From NCBI GenBank assembly GCA_037179385.1, contig CM074180.1, forward strand, positions 29,679,455-29,743,454: DNA of 64,000 nucleotides. Reading direction: 5' to 3'. Both the position numbers and the translations under genes were made by a program. The DNA comes from Holothuria scabra. Its lineage: Eukaryota; Echinodermata; Holothuroidea; Aspidochirotida; Holothuriidae. The notes below the pieces were generated by a model, which ran no database searches, had not been told where the DNA came from, and saw only the letters and a program-made list of their open reading frames with translations. Of the stretch, positions 23,478 to 35,880 are shown in pieces (positions within the stretch are counted from its first letter, which is position 1; each line of letters begins with the position of its first letter).

Positions 23478-26158
23478 CTATAGAAAACCTGTGGTTGTAT
23501 AATTTATGATTTTGGCTGTGGGTTATTTAAATGAGGTGCTGCAGCTTAATTTCCAACCAATTGGCTGTTTGGATTTGTGGAAGTCTCCAATGCTGTGCAT
23601 ATCATTAATTAATATAGTCATTAATCATAGTTTTTCAACAGCTTTGGATTTTACATGTCCCCTTTTCTGCACAAAGGTTCTTCCTTCAAATAAACCACTC
23701 ATTTTCAAGTTGGACCAGACCATTCAATGAGTGGACCTTAAAGTTCAATGGTCCTTAATTTTCTCATATGCTGCAAAAGCCAGTGTACCACACATTGCTG
23801 AGACGTTCTTTAGTTTTGTGCCATCGGAACAAGTTAGATGAGATTTGATTCTAGCTTAAACCATCTGCCAAGTTTAGGATTTCTTCCATTCATGTTTATT
23901 ACCAGCAGGTCTTTTTGCCGGCAGAGGTATTTGAAGTTGATGTATATAGTGCAATCTTCAGGTCATTAAGTAATGATATGCCTGCATTTAAACATGTATG
24001 ATCCTACTACCATGAATTTTCATCCACAAATAAATAATTGCAAATACACCCACAGGCTATTTGTCAACATGTTGATGTCAAAATTTATTACAACATTTAT
24101 GGCACTTGTTCGGATCCATATATAGTACATTGTATGAACTGGAAGCAAAATGTTTCGCTTTGTCTTCCAAAGCACATTTATCTTCACAATAAAAGAGCCA
24201 GTGTTTAAAGTAACCTTGAAAAATTTCAAGATGTCTTTTCTTTTTTTGATTTGTGTTTTACTTGATAAATTTTCTCCAAATTTTTGTCAGAAGGAAAATT
24301 TGTATAAGTCTAGTGTTTGGCTGGCTATATGTTTAGAATCAATGCTTTTCATCAGTTCAGTCCCCTCACATGTAGTAGCTTGTTCACCATATTCACTATG
24401 AAATTCATTAAAACTTAAAATTTTGGAAAGAAATTGAAGAGAGGGAATGCCCACTGCTTGAGAATAAATTTGCTAAATGGCTGTAAACAAAATTGCAAAT
24501 TACTAACATGATCTCTACCATTTAGAAAGAATACAACCAATACAATACAATGGATCAGCCAATCATAACTTGAAAATGTGTGTACATGAACAGTTGAATG
24601 AAGATGCTTACCATCCACTTGCTTTGTGGTTTCTCCCTTCAACTTGAAGAAACTTAAAATTGAAAGTATGAAATGATAGTGGAAGTGAAAAAACTTTCAT
24701 CTAGCAGAAAAGCCCTCTCATCAAAGTTACAGTGTGGAAAACTAAAACACAATTCTTGGTGGATGATGTTTTGCAAATGTATCTGGTGTAGGTCCTCTTT
24801 ATGATGTGAATTTCACCTCTCTGTCAGTCATAGAAGCCTGTTTAACATGATTGATGGTTACAGATTGTTTAGACATGGCTCTTTAACTTAGAGCAAGAAT
24901 GTTATATGCAGACAAGCAGCATGACAGTGATTATAAACATGTTGTTTAGAAGAGAAGCTGGGCAAAAAGAGGTTCATAGATTAACAGCGGGCCCATTGGC
25001 TTCCAAGGAGTATGCATCCCAATGTTCACCATCTTCAAATAGCCCATTAAAACCATAGACATCATTCACTCACCATTTTATTGTCCTTAGTGAAGCCAGA
25101 CAGGGAGGTGTGCTGTAATTTCTGAGTCAGAAAAAAGAGCAAACAAGATCTGGAGGTATATATTTAGCATTTCTCCCCATTTTCTCCCTCCCATCTAGAA
25201 CGGTTGTTGTCTTGTGTGCTTTTTGGCTGCTTTTTGAATTGTCCAAACAGGAGACAGCACAAACAACCACTATGGCTGCTGTAGTCAGTGACATCACCCT
25301 GATTGGTCCTGAGGTTTCTTAATTGGTCCCTTAATGGGCCCAACTGTTTTGTTGCCAAAGTTTGGAAGCCTCATAAATTTCCTTTCATGCCAAATGTTAA
25401 ACCATTTATCTATTCACAATGTTTGGTTAATACCCCAAAATGGTGTTTTGTGTTCAAAAGATTTTCCAATTAACCCTGATGACCATTTTCTGTTTGAGTG
25501 GTGTGAAACTTCATTCTTAGCTTTATTGTGTATGTGATTGTTGGTGTACAACTCCAGTTTTAGGAGACCACCTAGACAAATGGAGTAGAAACCTTGTCAG
25601 TGTTGGGACTAGTTTACTGCATGAACACATTTTAATACGCAGATTAGTTGTTTGAAAGGACCATGGAGCCTGTACCTTGAATTCCATAGTGACAGGCAGT
25701 TTTGCCCGTGTAACTTCACCATGTGGTGCATAGGGCACTTATGGAAAGTCCTTTTTGTAGTATAGACAGATCTACTGGACATTGTGTTCGTGTATAGTTT
25801 CAGTGGGCAACAGGTTGAGATGTGGCCCTATGACAGAAAAAGTTGAAAAGCCCAGGTGCATAGGGCTGAAAATGGTGCTCACCTGTGCTCTTCTGTTTAG
25901 ATGATTCTAAAAAATATGAAACAAAACCGAACATTGTTTCATTTGATGACCCTTTACTAAATGGCTTCCCTCTATGTGATGTAGGGATGTGAATATGTGG
26001 TAAAACCACTAAACATTTAATCCTGTAATTTGGGATTGTTTGGTAGTTGATTGAGATTAGTTGAGTACGGCTGTTTTTCATAAAGTAACATTCAGAATTG
26101 CCATTTATGTGACATACCCTTATTGTATGAACAGTAAATGCGACTTACAGTAGCATAC
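23478..26158. other. Intron interior, no gene recognised
   Basis: This is AT-rich unique-looking sequence with many short open frames on both strands and no splice-supported exon. Nothing else was identified. Confidence 0.45.
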
Positions 26159-26520
26159 TCAGGGCTCGATTTTCATGGTCGTCCGATTGTCCGGGACAAC
26201 TAAAATTTCATACGGACAACCCAGAGTTAAAGATTGGTTGTCCCATGGACAACCATTTTTCTCTTGCATTGAAAAAGTATAGCTATTACTGATAAACTCT
26301 TTCAACTTTTTTCATCTACCATGTTTCAGACTGGAAGTGTTCCTGTCTCTCAAACATCCCTGCTTTTTATTCTTCAAGACCAATAATACATGAACACAAT
26401 TACTGTTTTGTAATTGTGTGCAAAATGTTTCGGACAACCAAATTTCATTGTGGACAACCAATACTAATGAAATAGTTGCCCGAAGGACAACCAGAAATTT
26501 TTCTGAAAATCAAGGCCTGA
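26159..26520. mobile_element. Family F foldback element with repeated GGACAACC
   Basis: The left end TCAGGGCTCGATTTTCATGG and right end CTGAAAATCAAGGCCTGA are imperfect inverted repeats. GGACAACC (or its complement GGTTGTCC) occurs at least five times inside, near 26214, 26237, 26250, 26431, 26452 and 26487, clustered toward both ends. The middle is AT-rich. No coding capacity; superfamily unknown. Confidence 0.75.
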
Positions 26521-28383
26521 TACTAACAGTACAAGCAAGCCGTTGGATTTCAAAAATCACAAGAACCTATTAGTGGGTTCTGTCATTTTTCACCATGATA
26601 ACTTCCTGACTCACACCTGCTGCTGATCGCTTGCACAGTCATGATCAAGAGACAAAAGCGTTTGATAGATGGCAAATTGACAACAGAGGCAGAGAATTTT
26701 ACAGATCTTAATAAAACTTGATTTGCCATATTAACCGCAAGTGGCTTTTTATTAAATATTTGATCCACTTGCAATCTTTTAGCAATTAATCCCAACCTAA
26801 ATTGATGACACCGAAAGCAGGAAGCTTCTCCTTCCTTTCAATATACTTGTAGCTACTATCTCTGGGTGAAGGCATGCAAATGCAGGATAGGGAGGAGGGA
26901 GGGGTGTGACAAAAAACTTCAAATGAAAAGATATGCTCTGGAGGATGAAAGGCTATTACCCTACAAAATCACTGCATTGGTCAATTTTCCACAATTCCCA
27001 AAGGGGCAACACCCCTCTCCTTATCTCCTTTCACCAGGCAGATGAAATACCTTGAGGTTTAAACCCCCTCTTTGATTTTTTAATTTGACTATGAACCTGT
27101 GGGAGTGATTTAGGCCTACTTCCATGCTTTTAATAGGCTCTTTGTCATAAATGGTTTGCAACAATATGGGTACAGGGGGAAGGCATTGTCGGCTTGTCGC
27201 CTTCTTTAATTTGATTTTGTAGAAAACTGCATTCAAAATAACAAAAAATGTCAAGCATTAATTCTTATGAAAGCTGTACTGCATGTACTGACATTTCTCA
27301 TTCACAATAATAGATATAGTGTGTAGATGCATCACCTGTACATGCTGAAATGAAAATGAAGCCAAGAAGCAAAATTTCCCCTTAGATTTATAGTCATCAT
27401 CTTCTCATCATGGCATGTGTAAAAGTTATCTCTGAACACCTACAGCAAATTGTCTGATAAAATGTATCAGTCCAATTTTAAATCCATGAATGCAGATGTT
27501 TAGGGCTATAACATATTGTTATCTTTCCATATTTCATCATAAATCTTGACTACACATGCCTTATCTTACTGTTCTCATTGAATGCACCGCTTACTGTTAG
27601 CTGCAAGAGCTTTACCAGTTGCTGATCAGGTCTGTAATACTTGGACAGACTTAAGGTTCACAATATGATCATTGCATCTTATGTTTTCCTGAGGTTTTAT
27701 TTTATTGAAGCTGTTTTAGCATATGATTGTTCCGTACTCCAAGAGTTGTAACCCACAAGCATTTTGTAAAACCATGCTTGATGCTTTTCTGAAAATAACC
27801 TTTCATCTTAATCACTTTGTGTCTTTAGAATGGTTAGCCTCTGACCACAATTGGTAAAGAGCTTTATAGTCTGTAGGATAAACATAATAGACTCATCCCT
27901 TTAGTCACACAGCTGTTGAGGTACTTAAATCTTTGGACTGAAAAAGAGATTCCAGTTCATCTCAGGGGATTTATGAGGTAGTCAGAGAGTCAGATTACAA
28001 AGCTGTGATTTGTTAAAGTAGATGAATAACTGATGTATCTATAAATCAAACTTTTTTCTCCGCTACCCCATCTTCAATCTGACCCCTATATTTGTGATTT
28101 TAACAACCTTGTCAAATAATCAGGTTAAATGAGGTCACTTGGGGCTGTCACATAAAAGTAAACTTTTTTTTTTTTTATAAAGGTCATTGTTGCAGAAAAC
28201 AATTTAACAACACACACACACTTACACAGACATGTGCAAAAGAAAGAAAGAGAAGAAAAAACCTTTCATTTCTGGAAAAATTTAGCAGAGCCAGATAAAT
28301 AGAATTTAACTCTCATTGGCAATTTTGAGTGGATTCATTGAGAGTAGATAGAATGGAAACAGTCCATTTGAAGCAATGCTCAA
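26521..28383. other. Intron interior, nothing recognised
   Basis: It holds short open frames only, a poly-T tract near 28165 and a CA run near 28209. No shared repeat family was recognised. Confidence 0.45.
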
Positions 28384-28565
28384 GTAAAGAGAATAGTCCA
28401 GAACAAAATATATATTTACTTCACCCCCTCCCACAGCCATCTAAAACTTACCCTCATCTTGACACAATCTCAGTTTATTGCTTCACAGTGAGTATCAAGG
28501 ATCCAGTTATGAGCTGTGTGCTATGAGCAACAGTGTGCGCTTTGTGAATTTGCTGTCAATCAAAG
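28384..28565. mobile_element. Family A MITE fragment
   Basis: CACCCCCTCCCACAGCCATC, ACCCTCATCTTGACACAATC, TCAGTTTATTGCTTCACAGT and GCTGTCAATCAAAGAGA align with the central part of family A. Both termini are lost. Confidence 0.75.
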
Positions 28566-28844
28566 AGATTTGCTGTGAATTTCTTTTGGCTGCTACAAAA
28601 CATTGAGCTACTTTCCATCTTCATTTATTGAGATATTGGCAGTTGAAGTTGACCCTTTTTCTATAAAAACTGAACTTGAAGCAGGCAGGTATGATGTCAG
28701 GGATTGGCATCAGTGGGTAATGTTTTGTTTTCTTCAATTTATTTTTCACCCTATTTGTCCTTGGATTGATTAGGGATGCCTCAAATATCAGAGTTTAGTT
28801 GAATAGGTGGTAAATTATATGGAGAAACACTGACTACATGGTCA

Positions 28845-29090
28845 AATATGGTTAGAGCATCTGACTTGCAGTTGGGAGGCTGGTAGTTCAAGTCGTGGTT
28901 GGGTCATATACCAAAGACTGTAAAAATGGAACCAACCTTCTGCCATTGTGTTTGGTGCTCAGCATAAGCAATGAAGTAGGAAAGACAAGCCAGTGAGCCA
29001 CAACTGGAAAACAGTCTGTGGCCAGCTGAACTTAACCAATTGGTTGGAAACTGGGCCGTAAAACTCCATCTAACTAACTAAGTAACTATA
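28845..29090 (+). mobile_element. tRNA-derived SINE, full length
   Basis: The head TGGTTAGAGCATCTGACTTG (A-box/D-arm) and GGTAGTTCAAGTC (B-box) precede the shared body: ACCAAAGACTGTAAAAATGG, CTTCTGCCATTGTGTTTGGT, GCCAGTGAGCCACAACTGGA, GTTGGAAACTGGGCCGTAAA. It ends in a CTAACTAACTAAG tail of TAAC-like repeats. Its 3' half matches five or more other copies in the window. Confidence 0.9.
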
Positions 29091-30510
29091 TGGGGGAAGC
29101 AAAGCATTGTCCAAAAAGTGAATCTGTGATATCATCCATGCTTGCTTGAAATTCACTCTATGTAAGAAATTTGTCACATACAGTTGCGAGTACCTTAAGA
29201 ACCAAACATGAGAAATGAATCAAAATTACACCAGAAAGCTTGGAATATAAATTCCCTTTTTTATAACATTACAAATACAAATTTGGTTGTGGACTATCCT
29301 TTTTCAACTTGCAGTGTACTTTTTGTGCATCATGGCTCAACTCCTTTTGCAAAACATTTCCCTCGATGAATAATAAGTCTTGTGAATCATCAGGAAAATG
29401 ACATTTAAAGAAAGGAAAAATTGTAATTATAAAATATTAAAAAGGAAGCAATTACAGGATATTAAGCAAAAGTTAGTAAATGACAGCTACATCTATATTT
29501 CAGTATTTCATATAGTATACATCAAATGCTTTTAACTGTTTGCATAAAATTTGCATCATGATCATGATTTCAACAGTAATACCATGTCAGGTATATTACC
29601 TCTGTACCATGACTGACTCTCAACTATCTGCTTCTAGTCATTTTCAAGTGTCAAGATAATAAATCCCCTCTTTACTTTTAATCAGAATGATGTTTTACAA
29701 GAATTTTTTTTCCATCTCTGTCTATCTTGGTTTGTTGGGAAACATGTCTGCCCTAAAGCAAATCTCTTTTGAAAATTCATTGATTGAAGCAATTGCACTC
29801 AACATTTTCCAAAGGAAGTACTTTTCCATGCCTTCTTGCTTCTAATAAACCCCTCTGAAATTTGAATCAATTTTTATCGTTGTAGGTTAAGTCTAAAACA
29901 CAATTTTAGAAGAGAAGTCCCTCCGGGAAGTTAGGCTCTGACAAACTCTTTCCCCAAACAGTGTCCCCACAGTCCACATTTGCAAATGGTATGTTGTATC
30001 TGCCAACACCATTAGGAGGTGGCGTCAGTTTCATAAAGTAGTTATGTTAGTCTCATTGCAAAGCAGCATATAAAAATTAAAGAAAGAGGGATAAGTAGGT
30101 TGAGGGTGAGATGGGTTTTATCATGAGAAAGGGAAACAGTTGCGACTGGAGAAAAGATGCCCTCCAGATAGAAATACCATTTGAAATGGATGGATGAAAG
30201 ATCCAGATGTGTTACATACCTGTAAGTCTCTTTTGATGTTACGGTTGGGTTGGAAAGTGCTGTTTGAGGGATTTTAGTTGATATACATTGGTCACAAGCT
30301 GAGCTTTGTGCACTTTTCTTTGTAAAGCTGCTGTATGTGATCTGAAAGAAAGAGTCTTTGATATTCAGACAAAATGGCTCCATGATACAATCAGGGAGGG
30401 GCTGCACAGTGGGATAAACTGATTAGAAAGAAAATTACTGCACTATTTCTTGTGTAATGTTTATTTGTTTTTGGTTGCGATGATAAGAGAAACCAATGCA
30501 ATCATGATGG
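29091..30510. other. Intron interior, no gene recognised
   Basis: A 121-codon open frame on the - strand (30042-30407) has no recognisable domain, no splice support and composition like its surroundings; I treat it as chance. No repeat family was recognised. Confidence 0.45.
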
Positions 30511-32450
30511 CGTGTGTGTGTATGTATGTATGTGTGTGTCTGTGTGTGTGCGTGTGTGTGTATGTGTGTGTGTTTGTGACACTTTGCTTGTTAACATGAT
30601 ATCTCGAGATAGGAATGTGTGACAGTTTTCAAACTTGGTGCATAGATGCACCATATTGAGAGGAAGAACCCTATTGTTTTTGATGGAGGTCAAAGGTCAC
30701 CTGGGGTCACCAGGGGTCACCAGGGGTCAAAGTCTGAAAACCTTGTTAACACAATTTCTCAAGGTAGGAAGCTTGGATAGATTTCATATGTAGTATGTCC
30801 ATGCAATATAGTCAGCAGATGGTCCCTAGTGTTTTTCGAGTAGTTCAAAGGTCATCTGGGGTCACCAGGTGTCAAGGTCTGAAAATCTCGTTAACACGAT
30901 ATCTCAAGGTAGAAAGCTTGAATAGATTTTATACTTAGCATGTGGATGTGTTATGGTCAGGAGATAGTCCCTATTGTTTTTGGTGGAGGTCAAAGGTCAT
31001 CTGGGGTCATCAGGGGCCGAAGTATGAGAACCTTGTTAACGCAATATCTCAAGGTAGGAAACTTGGTTTGATTTCATATTTAGTATGTGGATGCGTTATG
31101 GTCAGAAGATGGTTCCTATCCATTTTTGGTGGAGGTCAAAGGTCATCTAGGGTCACCAGGGGTCAAAGGATGGAAGCCTTGTTAACAGTATATCTCAAGG
31201 TAGGAAACTTGGAAAGATTCCACATTTGGTATGTGGATGCATTATAGTCAGTAGATGGTCCCTATTGTTTTTGGTGGGAGTCAAAGGTCATCTTGGGTCA
31301 CCTGGGGTCAAAGTCTGAAAATCTCGTTAACACAGTATCTCAAGATAGAAAGCTTGGATAGATTTCATATCTGGTATGTAAAGGCCTAATAGTCACTTGA
31401 TGGTTCCTTTAGTTTGTGGGGTAGGTCAAAGGTCATCTGGGGTCACCAGGGGTCAACGTCTGAAAATCTCGTTAACACGATATCTCAAGGTAGAAAACTT
31501 GGATAGGTTTCGTATTTGGTATGTGGATGCCATTTAGTCAGTAGATGGTTCCTATAGTTTTTGTGGTAGGTCAAAGGTCATCTGGGGTCACCAGGGGTCA
31601 ACGCCTGAAAATCTCATTAACACGATATCTCAAGGTAGAAAGCTGGAATAGATTTCATATTTAGTATGTGGATGTGTTATGGTCAGGAGGTGGTCCCTAT
31701 TGTTTTTTGGTGGAGGTCAAAGGTCATCTTGGGTCCCTGGGGGTCAAAGTCTGAAAATCTTGAAAACGCAATATCTCAAGATAAAAAGATTGGATAGATT
31801 TCATATCTGGTATATGGATGCGTTATAGTCAGTAGATGGTTCCTATATTTTTTGGGGTAGGTCAAAGATCACCTGGGGTCACCAGGGGTCAAAGTATGAA
31901 AACCTTGTTAGTGTGATACCTCAAGGTAGGAAACTTGGATAGATTTCATATTTGGTATGTGGATGCGTCATAGTCAGTAGATGATCCCTATTGCTTTTGG
32001 CGGAGGTCAGAGGTCATCTGGGGTCACTAGGGGTCAAAGTTTGAAAACCTTGTTTATGTGATATCTCAGGTTAAGTAGATTTGATAGATTTCATTTTTGT
32101 TATGTGGATGGGTTATGGTCAGGAAATGGTACGTAATGTTTTTGATGGAGGTCAAAGGTCATCTGGGGTCACTGCTGGTCCATGTCTGAAAATCCTGCTT
32201 ATGCAATATCTCAAGATAGGAAACTTGGATAGATTTCATATTTGGGTATGTGGATGCATTGTGGTCAGAAGATGGTCCCCATAGTTTTTGGCAGAGATGA
32301 AAGGTCATTTGGGATCTCCAGGGGTCAAAGCCTGGAAACCTTTTTAAATGTGATCTCTCAAGATAGCTGTTTAACCATTTGTCTGTCTGTTGTTTGTCAT
32401 TCTAGCTATGTATTTTTTTTATGGAGGTCAAAAGGTCATCTGGAATGACA
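30511..32450 (+). repeat. Satellite-like array 3 (~13 monomers of ~145 bp) with a GT microsatellite leader
   Basis: It starts with a GT/TATG microsatellite (30511-30573), then TTTGTGACACTTTGCTTGTT, the same leader as array 2. Monomers carry GGAGGTCAAAGGTCATCTGG, GGTCACCAGGGGTCA, TTAACACGATATCTCAAGGT and CATATTTGGTATGTGGATGC. ATATCTCAAGG-type blocks fall near 30600, 30751, 30899, 31043, 31190, 31335, 31480, 31624, 31768, 31915, 32060, 32204 and 32350. The open frames running through it are repeat translations, not genes. The conserved 3' flank seen after arrays 1 and 2 is not present here. Confidence 0.92.
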
Positions 32451-34149
32451 TAATTATTTTTTAAAAATGCTATAACATTTGAATGAGAAGATAATGGTGC
32501 ATAATGGCACTCTTTGAAATGGAGCATTTATGTATCATCGAAACCTCAATGCATTTTTGCATTCTGGTTAAGATCAACTGCTCATTCAACATACTTCTTT
32601 TTCTTTTATTCATTTCTTGAATTTTAGTTTTCAATGGAAATGTTAGTTTTTCTTGCCTCCAGTTTAGGATTTTCTTTATTTGCGTAGCTGTAGTGCTATT
32701 GCAATCAATGATGTTGTACTCAACATGTTGTTTGCAGTTTTACATGAACTCTAAAACATCCTTCCAATAGATTTTGAGAAAATTTAGGCACAATGATCCA
32801 TGGCTGAAAGACATGACTTCCATCTCCCTGTGATGGGTATAGAAGGAAATTTGAGCTACGGAAAGTGGGCATCATAGGTCATTTAAGGGTGTATACAGGT
32901 GGTTATAGGTAAATCTCAAAAGTGTATGGATCTCCTTTCTATCTCAATATGGAATTTTCTTCCAAACCTTGTAAGTAACTCATGTAGTGCCCCTTTAATG
33001 TAAGGGTATACACAGATTTGAATGCAATGTTAGTTCAAGTCATATATGACCTCAAAAGGAAGAAGATGCTCTGTTTATCACGGTTTCTTTCTTTCTGAAA
33101 GTCTGAAGGAAACCAAGCTGTGGTGTACATGCATGTAGTGACCATTTGGTGTCACATAATGTGCAGATCATGTGGAGGTCTTAAAAGTGTCGTATATTTT
33201 AAAAATGTTTCAATTCTCATCAGGAATTTATATATAAGGCCAAATTTGCAAAGGTTGTTGAAAATATGTTGAAAATAAAGAAGACTTATTTAATGTATGC
33301 AATGTCTTCCCTAAAAATGGTTATACTGTGGACTCAAGAAGGGTAATTTAAAGTTGCATTTCAAAGATCCTTAGATAGGCCTATGTGTCATTCTTGAACA
33401 AACAGCTTCAAGCATTGAACATGATGAAAAAGCATTGGGGACCCCCATGGAAACATCTATAGACTACATACAAAAATACAAAATTTGTATTATCAGAGGC
33501 TATGGAACTAGTGTGGCAGTGGGAAGGGGTAGGGGGGCAGGCTAAGCACCATAGCGACCTCCATTGTATTAGCAGTGTAAGGTGGCCCAAAATGCCTACG
33601 GCAGAAAGGTAGGGTGGACTAAAGCCCAACTAGCCATCCCCCTATCTCTCCGGACCCTGGTTATTGACAACATATGGTAACTCAGAAACACTAGTGCTTG
33701 GGATATTTTCAAAATTCTCCAAGAGGGACCAGCACTGCTTTAAATAATCTTCCTAGTTCAGTAGTTGGCTGGAGTTGGGATCCCACTGCTCAGCATTTTG
33801 GTTGTAATTTTTTACCGGTGCATTTTATTCTTGTCAATTGTTACTCATTTGTTCTGATGACATTGCATTTTCTATGGGGGTGTTTGGATTTCAGAGGTAT
33901 GGTGTAGTTCCTTGTATTTTCCTGGCTTTTTTCAGAATTTTATCAGCATGCAAATATTTGTAGCTCCACCATATTCTGTGTTAAAGCTGCTATCAAAATA
34001 CCAAGCCACTCTATGAAAGGTGTAACTTGCCCAAAGTTTTTCCTAATCCATTAGTCTGCATGGCCCACATTGTGGTTCTATAATGAAATGTATTGATTTT
34101 TAGTGCTTTATTTTAATTGGATCAATATCCCAGTGCTGTGTTAAAAGCA
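32451..34149. other. Intron interior, nothing recognised
   Basis: This is AT-rich sequence with short open frames only. No splice-supported exon or shared repeat was recognised. Confidence 0.45.
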
Positions 34150-34164
34150 CGGTCAGGGTGACCT
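34150..34164. promoter_or_regulatory. Candidate palindromic nuclear-receptor (ERE-like) site
   Basis: CGGTCAGGGTGACCT differs by one base from the consensus AGGTCAnnnTGACCT bound by steroid/ERR-type receptors. A single match in 64 kb is weak evidence and no function is claimed. It is separate from the satellite arrays. Confidence 0.3.
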
Positions 34165-34723
34165 CTATGTCCACGGAGTCCAGACGCAACTGTTGCTTCG
34201 ACTATTACAGAGTACAAATTAAATATAACGTTTCCTTTCTCAAACATCTTCCTCCCTTAAACACCCAGAAACTGACATTTGTACCAGTTTTCATCAACTT
34301 AGCTGTTTGATCAAAACACTTTTCTAATTTGGTGTCTTGTTTGATTAAGGAAATTGGACTCTTTTTGGTGTTTGCCGTTTCCATCAAGGAATTGTCTGCC
34401 TGTGTTTGATATTGATTCAGACCCTGACTGCCAAGGCATTTAGACAGTTTAGCTGGCTGTTGTTTTTGTAAGGGGCAATAACTTACTTGATTTTTACAGT
34501 AAATTACCTGGACAGCCATCATCGATTATTTCATTCATTTTATGTTAGGCTGTTTTTTTTTTTTTTTTCAACATGTGCTGTTGGTGCATGATTAAGCCAG
34601 CCAGGTGTGGACTGTTTGCTGTTTTGTGATGGTGCAGCATTCATTTAATAGTGGTACAGCTGCAGAAAACATTAGTCATATTTGCCAATGATGCTGCCAG
34701 GCTCTTAGGCAGACAAGTGTACT

Positions 34724-35230
34724 GTGGTCCCACGTACCCCACGCTTGAGGTAACAACACCGTATTGCCTTGTACTCAAGTACTGTGGGAACACCGATCCC
34801 GCTAAAGGCGGGATCGGTGTTTAAAATTTCGATCCACCTCAAATCGCAGGGTTATGCAGGGTTAAATGGTTTTAAAAACAGTGTTTGTTTTAGTCAAGCA
34901 AGGTCACAGGTGTTTATGGCGCTGATGACAGGTATTTTCTAACATTTTACAGACATTGACATGTGCAATACTTGACCTTGTTACTGTGGTAGCACTTTAC
35001 CCAACCAACGAAAAACGGGGTATGTGAGAACACAGACTGGAAAACACGGAGCTAATCTGTGGTTTTTCCTTTTAAACATGAGGTAACATGGAGTGTCGTG
35101 GGGTATGTGAGTATCCAAAGCTAACAGGAGGTGTATCAAAAACTCTGACATTGATTAAACCCACTTTCTGATGATACTCCAGCTCAAGGTGCACAGTAGT
35201 ACCTGAAGCGTGAGGGATGTGAGACCCCAC
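34724..35230. mobile_element. Family I foldback transposon, copy 1, with internal perfect hairpin
   Basis: The ends GTGGTCCCACGTACCCCACG and GCGTGAGGGATGTGAGACCC-CAC are imperfect inverted repeats flanking CTTGAGGTA/TACCTGAAG. Inner sequence (AGCAAGGTCACAGGTGTTTA, TTGACCTTGTTACTGTGGTA, GAGAACACAGACTGGAAAAC) matches 49078-49862. Within it, 34789-34821 is a perfect 14-bp stem with a 5-nt loop (see separate entry). Length ~507 bp; no coding capacity. Confidence 0.8.
34789..34821. repeat. Perfect 14-bp GC-rich hairpin
   Basis: AACACCGATCCCGC, loop TAAAG, then GCGGGATCGGTGTT. It has no mismatch and much higher GC than the surroundings. It lies in family I copy 1; the related copy at 49449-49862 shows only a degraded version around AACACCAACCCCGAG. 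Confidence 0.95.
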
Positions 35231-35649
35231 TACAAGCAAGTATCTATAGGTTGTAATACTATAAGAAACATTGCTTTTTTTTCAACCTGGGTCCAAGCTC
35301 AGATTTGTATGTGGTGCTATGCATGATGAAGTGATGTGAGGGGTGGGGTTCTTTCAATCCATCTTCTTATTGATGTAATTATTTCAATGTTCCCAGTACT
35401 CATCATTCCAAGGGAATGGTATTCCTAGACAGGGAACACCAAACATGTTGCTGGGGACATCCAACCCTGGAAATAACCATCCCGGTATTTATTGTCAACC
35501 ATTGAAAATAATACAAAAAAAGGGTAACATCAGACCTTGTAGACTTTGAACTGGGGGAAAAGGGGGAGACCCCCTTTAGAAAATGATCTTCCTTCTCATT
35601 CGTTTAGCATTGTTGTTGGGAAACTCCAGTACCAGGGCTAGTTGGAGTT

Positions 35650-35880
35650 ATTTAGGTGAGATTTAAACTAAAGACACACCAACATGAATGTGATTTATAG
35701 TGTCAATGATTAAAAGGCAAAGTTTAAATATAGTTTCAAACTGGGTCTAATTGAGTTTGGTTTTAAATACAGTTTGAATGCAGTGCCAAGCCATTCCCTT
35801 TAGCCTCCTCTATTGACAGACAGGAAATGCTGTGGGCATATTCTACAAGCCCACAGGTCTTGTACAAGGTTAGAATGGCT
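35650..35880. repeat. Family E dispersed repeat, copy 2
   Basis: GAGATTTAAACTAAAGACAC, ACCAACATGAATGTG, CAGTTTGAATGCAGTGCCAA and CTGTGGGCATATTCTACAAG match 59715-59950 and the split copy at 22095-22625. No terminal inverted repeat or coding capacity was recognised. Confidence 0.65.

Noticed and set aside
30042..30407. 121-codon - strand open frame
   Set aside because: No domain, no good splice or start context, composition like surrounding intron.
30942..32448. Open frames of 67-101 codons on the + strand
   Set aside because: They are translations of satellite monomers; their peptides repeat with the DNA period.
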